A DNA stretch of 9,467 nt from Clostridiaceae bacterium (GTDB lineage: Bacteria; Bacillota; Clostridia; Saccharofermentanales; UBA5734), in assembly GCA_012511525.1 (NCBI GenBank), contig JAAZFW010000454.1:1-9467 (forward strand). Reading direction: 5' to 3'. Shown here piece by piece: positions 6,860 through 9,467 of this stretch. Numbering within the stretch: position 1 is the stretch's first letter; each line of letters opens with the position of its first letter. Made by a program: the position numbers and the translations under genes. The notes beneath the pieces are model-generated. The model was not told the origin of the DNA, did not search any database, and worked only from the letters and a program-made list of their open reading frames with translations.

Positions 6860-7897
6860 ATGAAACGATTCCTGTATGACCTTGACCGCCGCGACTGGAG
6901 CCGCTATATCCAGGAGAAAGGCCTGCCGCCCTATCGGGCCGGCCAGATCGCCTCCTGGTCCGACCGCGGTGTCGCATCCCTGGATGAGATGACGGACTTG
7001 CCCCTGGCGCTACGTGAGCAGCTGGCGGAGGATTTCACCCTCGACGGCCTGGAACTGGCGGAAAAGCTGACATCCGGACTCGATGATACGGCCAAGTATA
7101 TTTTCCGCCTGGCCGACGGCAACATCATCGAGAGCGTGCTGATGCACTACAAGTACGGCTGGTCGGTCTGCATCTCGTCACAGGCCGGCTGCCGGATGGG
7201 CTGCAGCTTCTGCGCTTCGACCGGAGCCGGTTTCGGACGCAGCCTGACCGACGGCGAGATGCTGGCGCAAGTTCATGCGATCGCCCGCGACGGCTCGATC
7301 CGCGTCGGCCACGTGACGATCATGGGGATCGGCGAGCCGCTGGACAATTTTGAGGCGGTTGTCCGTTTTCTGCGGCGCGCCAACGACCCGCGAGGCCTCA
7401 ATATCAGCATGCGGCACCTGTCTGTCTCAACTTGCGGACTGGTGCCCAAGATGATAGAATTCACAGATGAAGGCCTGCCGGTAACCCTTTCGGTCTCCCT
7501 GCACGCGCCTAACGACACGATCCGGCGCCAGCTGATGCCCATTGCCCGGCAATACCCGTATGACAGCCTTCTGGCGGCTTGTCGGCGGCACACGGAGAAG
7601 ACCGGCCGCCGTGTCACCTTTGAGTATGCGCTGTTCAAGGGGGTCAATGACCAGCCGGAGCACGCCGATGAACTGGCTGAACGCCTCAGGGGCATGCTCT
7701 GCCATGTCAACCTGATCCCGGCCAACGAATTCAGCGGCGGCATCTACCGGCAGAGCCGCTCGCCGGATGTGCAGCGATTCCTCAGCCGCCTGACCCGGGC
7801 AGGCATTAAGGCCACTGTGCGCCGCGAGCTCGGCGCTGACATCATGGCTGCTTGCGGCCAGCTAAGGAGAAGGAAAGAAGCATGCAGGACTCCTTGA
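6860..7897 (+). CDS. rlmN: Dual-specificity 23S rRNA/tRNA (adenine-C2)-methyltransferase RlmN
   Basis: RlmN is a radical SAM enzyme that methylates carbon 2 of A2503 in 23S rRNA, and in some bacteria A37 of certain tRNAs. The 345-residue product has an N-terminal accessory domain (about 1-85) and a radical SAM barrel. The iron-sulfur cluster motif is CRMGCSFC (Cys111, Cys115, Cys118). Both catalytic cysteines are present: Cys104, seven residues before the cluster as in E. coli Cys118, and Cys332 in MAACGQLRR, matching E. coli Cys355. MGIGEPL (155-161) is the SAM-binding GEP motif. RlmN is preferred to Cfr because of the overall N terminus and the cluster context, although the two share all the key cysteines. 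GGAAGGA at 6843-6849, inside the end of rsmB, serves the ATG at 6860 with a 10-base spacer. The gene ends 16 bases inside prpC. Confidence 0.96.
   Translation: MKRFLYDLDRRDWSRYIQEKGLPPYRAGQIASWSDRGVASLDEMTDLPLALREQLAEDFTLDGLELAEKLTSGLDDTAKYIFRLADGNIIESVLMHYKYGWSVCISSQAGCRMGCSFCASTGAGFGRSLTDGEMLAQVHAIARDGSIRVGHVTIMGIGEPLDNFEAVVRFLRRANDPRGLNISMRHLSVSTCGLVPKMIEFTDEGLPVTLSVSLHAPNDTIRRQLMPIARQYPYDSLLAACRRHTEKTGRRVTFEYALFKGVNDQPEHADELAERLRGMLCHVNLIPANEFSGGIYRQSRSPDVQRFLSRLTRAGIKATVRRELGADIMAACGQLRRRKEACRTP
7864..7874 (+). promoter_or_regulatory. Ribosome binding site of prpC
   Basis: AAGGAGAAGGA, within the end of rlmN, offers two Shine-Dalgarno cores; the second, AAGGA at 7870-7874, is seven bases from the ATG at 7882. 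This rules against an earlier in-frame start near 7852, which would precede these sites. Confidence 0.7.
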
Positions 7898-8631
7898 CAT
7901 TCGGGGCGGCCACCCACGTTGGCCTGGTCCGGGTAAAAAACGAAGACAGTCACGCCGTTCTGCAGCCGTCTGACGGCCATCCGGGCGCGCTCGTGATTGC
8001 CGATGGCATGGGCGGGCACCGGCGCGGCGAACTGGCCAGCCGCGTCGCCGTTGACTATGTCTGTCAGCAGCTGAACGGCCTGACCTGTACCGAGCCCGGG
8101 AAACTGGAGCAAATCGCCGAAACCCTTGGCCGGATCATCGAGAAGGCCAACGTCAAGGTCTATCTCAGCTCGCTCAGCGAAGACGAGAACCAGGGCATGG
8201 GCACGACGCTGACCGTGGCAATCTTCCTGCCCGGCCATGTGTGCCTGGGCCATATCGGCGACTGCCGGGCTTACCTGCTGCACGGCGGCGAGCTGGTGCA
8301 GCTGACCGTCGACCACACGCTGGTTCAGGAGCTGGTTGACGCCGGCGAAATCAGCGCCGAAGCATCGCGCCAGCACCCCAACCGCAATGTCCTGACCCGG
8401 GCCCTGGGTGTGCCCGACTACCTGCAGCCGGACATCAGCGAGCACGCGCTGGCATCCGGCGACCGTCTGCTTCTTTGCAGCGACGGCCTGCACGGATTGG
8501 TCGAGGAGCATGAGATCCGCAGCCAGATGCGGCAGGCGCAAACCCCAGGCCAGCTGGCCGAGAGCCTGGTCGGCCTGGCGCTGACCCTGGGCGGCGAAGA
8601 CAACATCACAGTCCTGACGGCGTTTGCCTGA
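7882..8631 (+). CDS. prpC: PP2C-family serine/threonine protein phosphatase (PrpC/Stp)
   Basis: PrpC is a metal-dependent cytoplasmic protein phosphatase that reverses phosphorylation by the partner kinase PrkC and dephosphorylates its substrates. The 249-residue product is a stand-alone PP2C domain of normal size. The N-terminal motif RVKNED (17-22) and the metal-binding motifs are complete: DGMGG (Asp41), GDCR (Asp127), SDGL (Asp201) and GEDN (Asp240, Asn241). GMGTTL, the segment DHTLVQELVDAGEI and the NVLTRALG motif match bacterial PP2C proteins. The ATG at 7882 is selected by the ribosome binding site. It overlaps the rlmN end by 16 bases in another frame, and prkC follows after 24 bases. 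The phosphatase-kinase pairing supports a role in reversible Ser/Thr signalling linked, in this family, to growth, cell wall and stationary phase. Confidence 0.94.
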   Translation: MQDSLTFGAATHVGLVRVKNEDSHAVLQPSDGHPGALVIADGMGGHRRGELASRVAVDYVCQQLNGLTCTEPGKLEQIAETLGRIIEKANVKVYLSSLSEDENQGMGTTLTVAIFLPGHVCLGHIGDCRAYLLHGGELVQLTVDHTLVQELVDAGEISAEASRQHPNRNVLTRALGVPDYLQPDISEHALASGDRLLLCSDGLHGLVEEHEIRSQMRQAQTPGQLAESLVGLALTLGGEDNITVLTAFA

Positions 8632-8643
8632 CGGGCTTTATTT

Positions 8644-8648
8644 GGAGG
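8644..8648 (+). promoter_or_regulatory. Ribosome binding site of prkC
   Basis: GGAGG sits seven bases before the ATG at 8656 in the 24-base gap after prpC. It supports this ATG as the start. Confidence 0.75.
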
Positions 8649-8655
8649 ACCGGCC

Positions 8656-9467
8656 ATGAAATCAGAGAAACATCAGGTGCCAGCCGATCGGATCATCGGC
8701 GGCCGCTACCGGCTGATCCGGACGATCGGCCAGGGCGGCATGGCCCAGGTGTACCTGGCAGAGGACCAGCAGGCCGAACAGGCCCTGGTCGCCGACAAGG
8801 TCCTGCGCGACGACTTGGCGCAGGATCCTGAATTTGTCAGGCGTTTTGCAACCGAGGCCCGGGCGGCCTCCAGCCTCAGCCATCCCAACATCGTCAAGGT
8901 GCTCGACTACGGCCAGGACGGCGAGCTGCGCTATATCGTGCAGGAATATGTCGAGGGATCGACGCTCAAGGACCTGATCGAGGTGCGCGGCGTGCTGCCC
9001 TGGCAGCTGGCCGTCCCGCTGGCAATCCAGATCGGGCTGGCCCTGGAGCACGCGCACCGCAACGGGGTCGTGCACCGCGACATCAAGCCGCACAACATCC
9101 TGATTACCCCGGACATGACCGCCAAGGTGACCGATTTCGGCATCGCCCGGGCTGCCAACAGCGCCACGATCACCCTGACCTCGGGCGTCACCTTCGGATC
9201 GGTCCATTATTTTTCGCCGGAACAGGCGCGCGGCAGCCTGGTCGGAGAGAAGTCCGACATCTATTCGCTGGGCATCATGCTCTACGAGATGGTGACCGGC
9301 CAGCTGCCTTTCGACGGCGAGACATCGGTGGCCATCGCGATCAAGCACCTGCAGGAGATGCCCCGGATGCCGTCCTCAATCCAGGCGGACATCCCGGCGA
9401 GCCTGGACAACATCATCATCAAGTGCATCCAGAAATCGCCGGACAACCGCTACGCGGACGCGCGCGA
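8656..9467 (+). CDS. prkC: PASTA-type Ser/Thr protein kinase PrkC (5' part, kinase domain)
   Basis: The frame stays open to the window end, so only 270 residues, essentially the kinase domain, are visible. Hanks-type kinase motifs are in order: glycine loop GQGGMAQVY (25-33), ATP-positioning Lys48 in VADKVL, the catalytic loop HRDIKPHN (140-147, Asp142 and Asn147), DFG (160-162), and an activation loop rich in Thr and Ser that ends in GSVHYFSPEQARG, a signature of the PknB/PrkC group. KSDIYSLGIMLYEMVTG follows. In family members a transmembrane helix and extracellular PASTA repeats that bind peptidoglycan fragments come next, here beyond the window. The residue before Lys48 is Asp47, where a hydrophobic residue is usual (VAVK or VAIK). 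The activation-loop threonines are likely autophosphorylation sites. The partner phosphatase is directly upstream. Confidence 0.93.
   Translation, partial: MKSEKHQVPADRIIGGRYRLIRTIGQGGMAQVYLAEDQQAEQALVADKVLRDDLAQDPEFVRRFATEARAASSLSHPNIVKVLDYGQDGELRYIVQEYVEGSTLKDLIEVRGVLPWQLAVPLAIQIGLALEHAHRNGVVHRDIKPHNILITPDMTAKVTDFGIARAANSATITLTSGVTFGSVHYFSPEQARGSLVGEKSDIYSLGIMLYEMVTGQLPFDGETSVAIAIKHLQEMPRMPSSIQADIPASLDNIIIKCIQKSPDNRYADAR

Noticed and set aside
6860..7897. Cfr-type antibiotic-resistance methyltransferase instead of RlmN
   Set aside because: Cfr shares the key cysteines, but the gene lies in the standard rlmN position beside rsmB and prpC and its N-terminal domain resembles RlmN.
7744..8541. 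Minus-strand open frame of 265 codons opposite rlmN and prpC
   Set aside because: It spans the junction of two well-supported plus-strand genes and shows no family similarity; it is explained by GC-rich codon use.

Overview
The window is a GC-rich stretch (well over 60% G+C by eye) of a bacterial chromosome, densely packed with housekeeping genes that all lie on the + strand. A PolC-type replicative polymerase, a YugP-family zinc protease, and the order priA-def-fmt-yugP-rsmB-rlmN-prpC-prkC all point to the Bacillota, most likely a high-GC member of the Clostridia. The sequence alone does not fix the genus. I see no RNA genes, insertion sequences, prophage genes, CRISPR arrays or long repeats, and no gene-free gap above about 120 bases.

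Layout. Bases 1-920 are the 3' end of polC, whose upstream part lies outside the window. After a 13-base gap comes priA (934-3216), the primosome helicase. The only sizeable intergenic region (3217-3332) is AT-rich for this genome and carries a perfect extended -10 promoter element (TGCTATAAT). From there the genes are nearly seamless: def (3333-3794), fmt (3791-4750), yugP (4747-5481), rsmB (5465-6853), rlmN (6860-7897), prpC (7882-8631) and prkC (8656 to beyond the window end). Several junctions are ATGA or longer overlaps, which suggests one co-transcribed and translationally coupled operon.

How the genes work together. polC and priA serve replication elongation and replication restart. 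fmt formylates initiator Met-tRNA and def removes the formyl group from nascent proteins. rsmB and rlmN methylate 16S and 23S rRNA respectively (RlmN family members may also methylate tRNA). prpC and prkC form an antagonistic Ser/Thr phosphatase-kinase pair; in the family the kinase senses cell-wall fragments through external PASTA repeats, which would lie beyond the window end. yugP encodes a poorly characterised membrane zinc protease placed between the formylation and rRNA methylation genes.

The region is largely a conserved clostridial housekeeping cluster, and I found no convincing new system. The points worth a second look are modest: polC directly upstream of priA, the internal promoter, two unusual motif residues (PriA DEEQ, PrkC VADK), a longer spacer between the PriA zinc-binding pairs, and the yugP placement.
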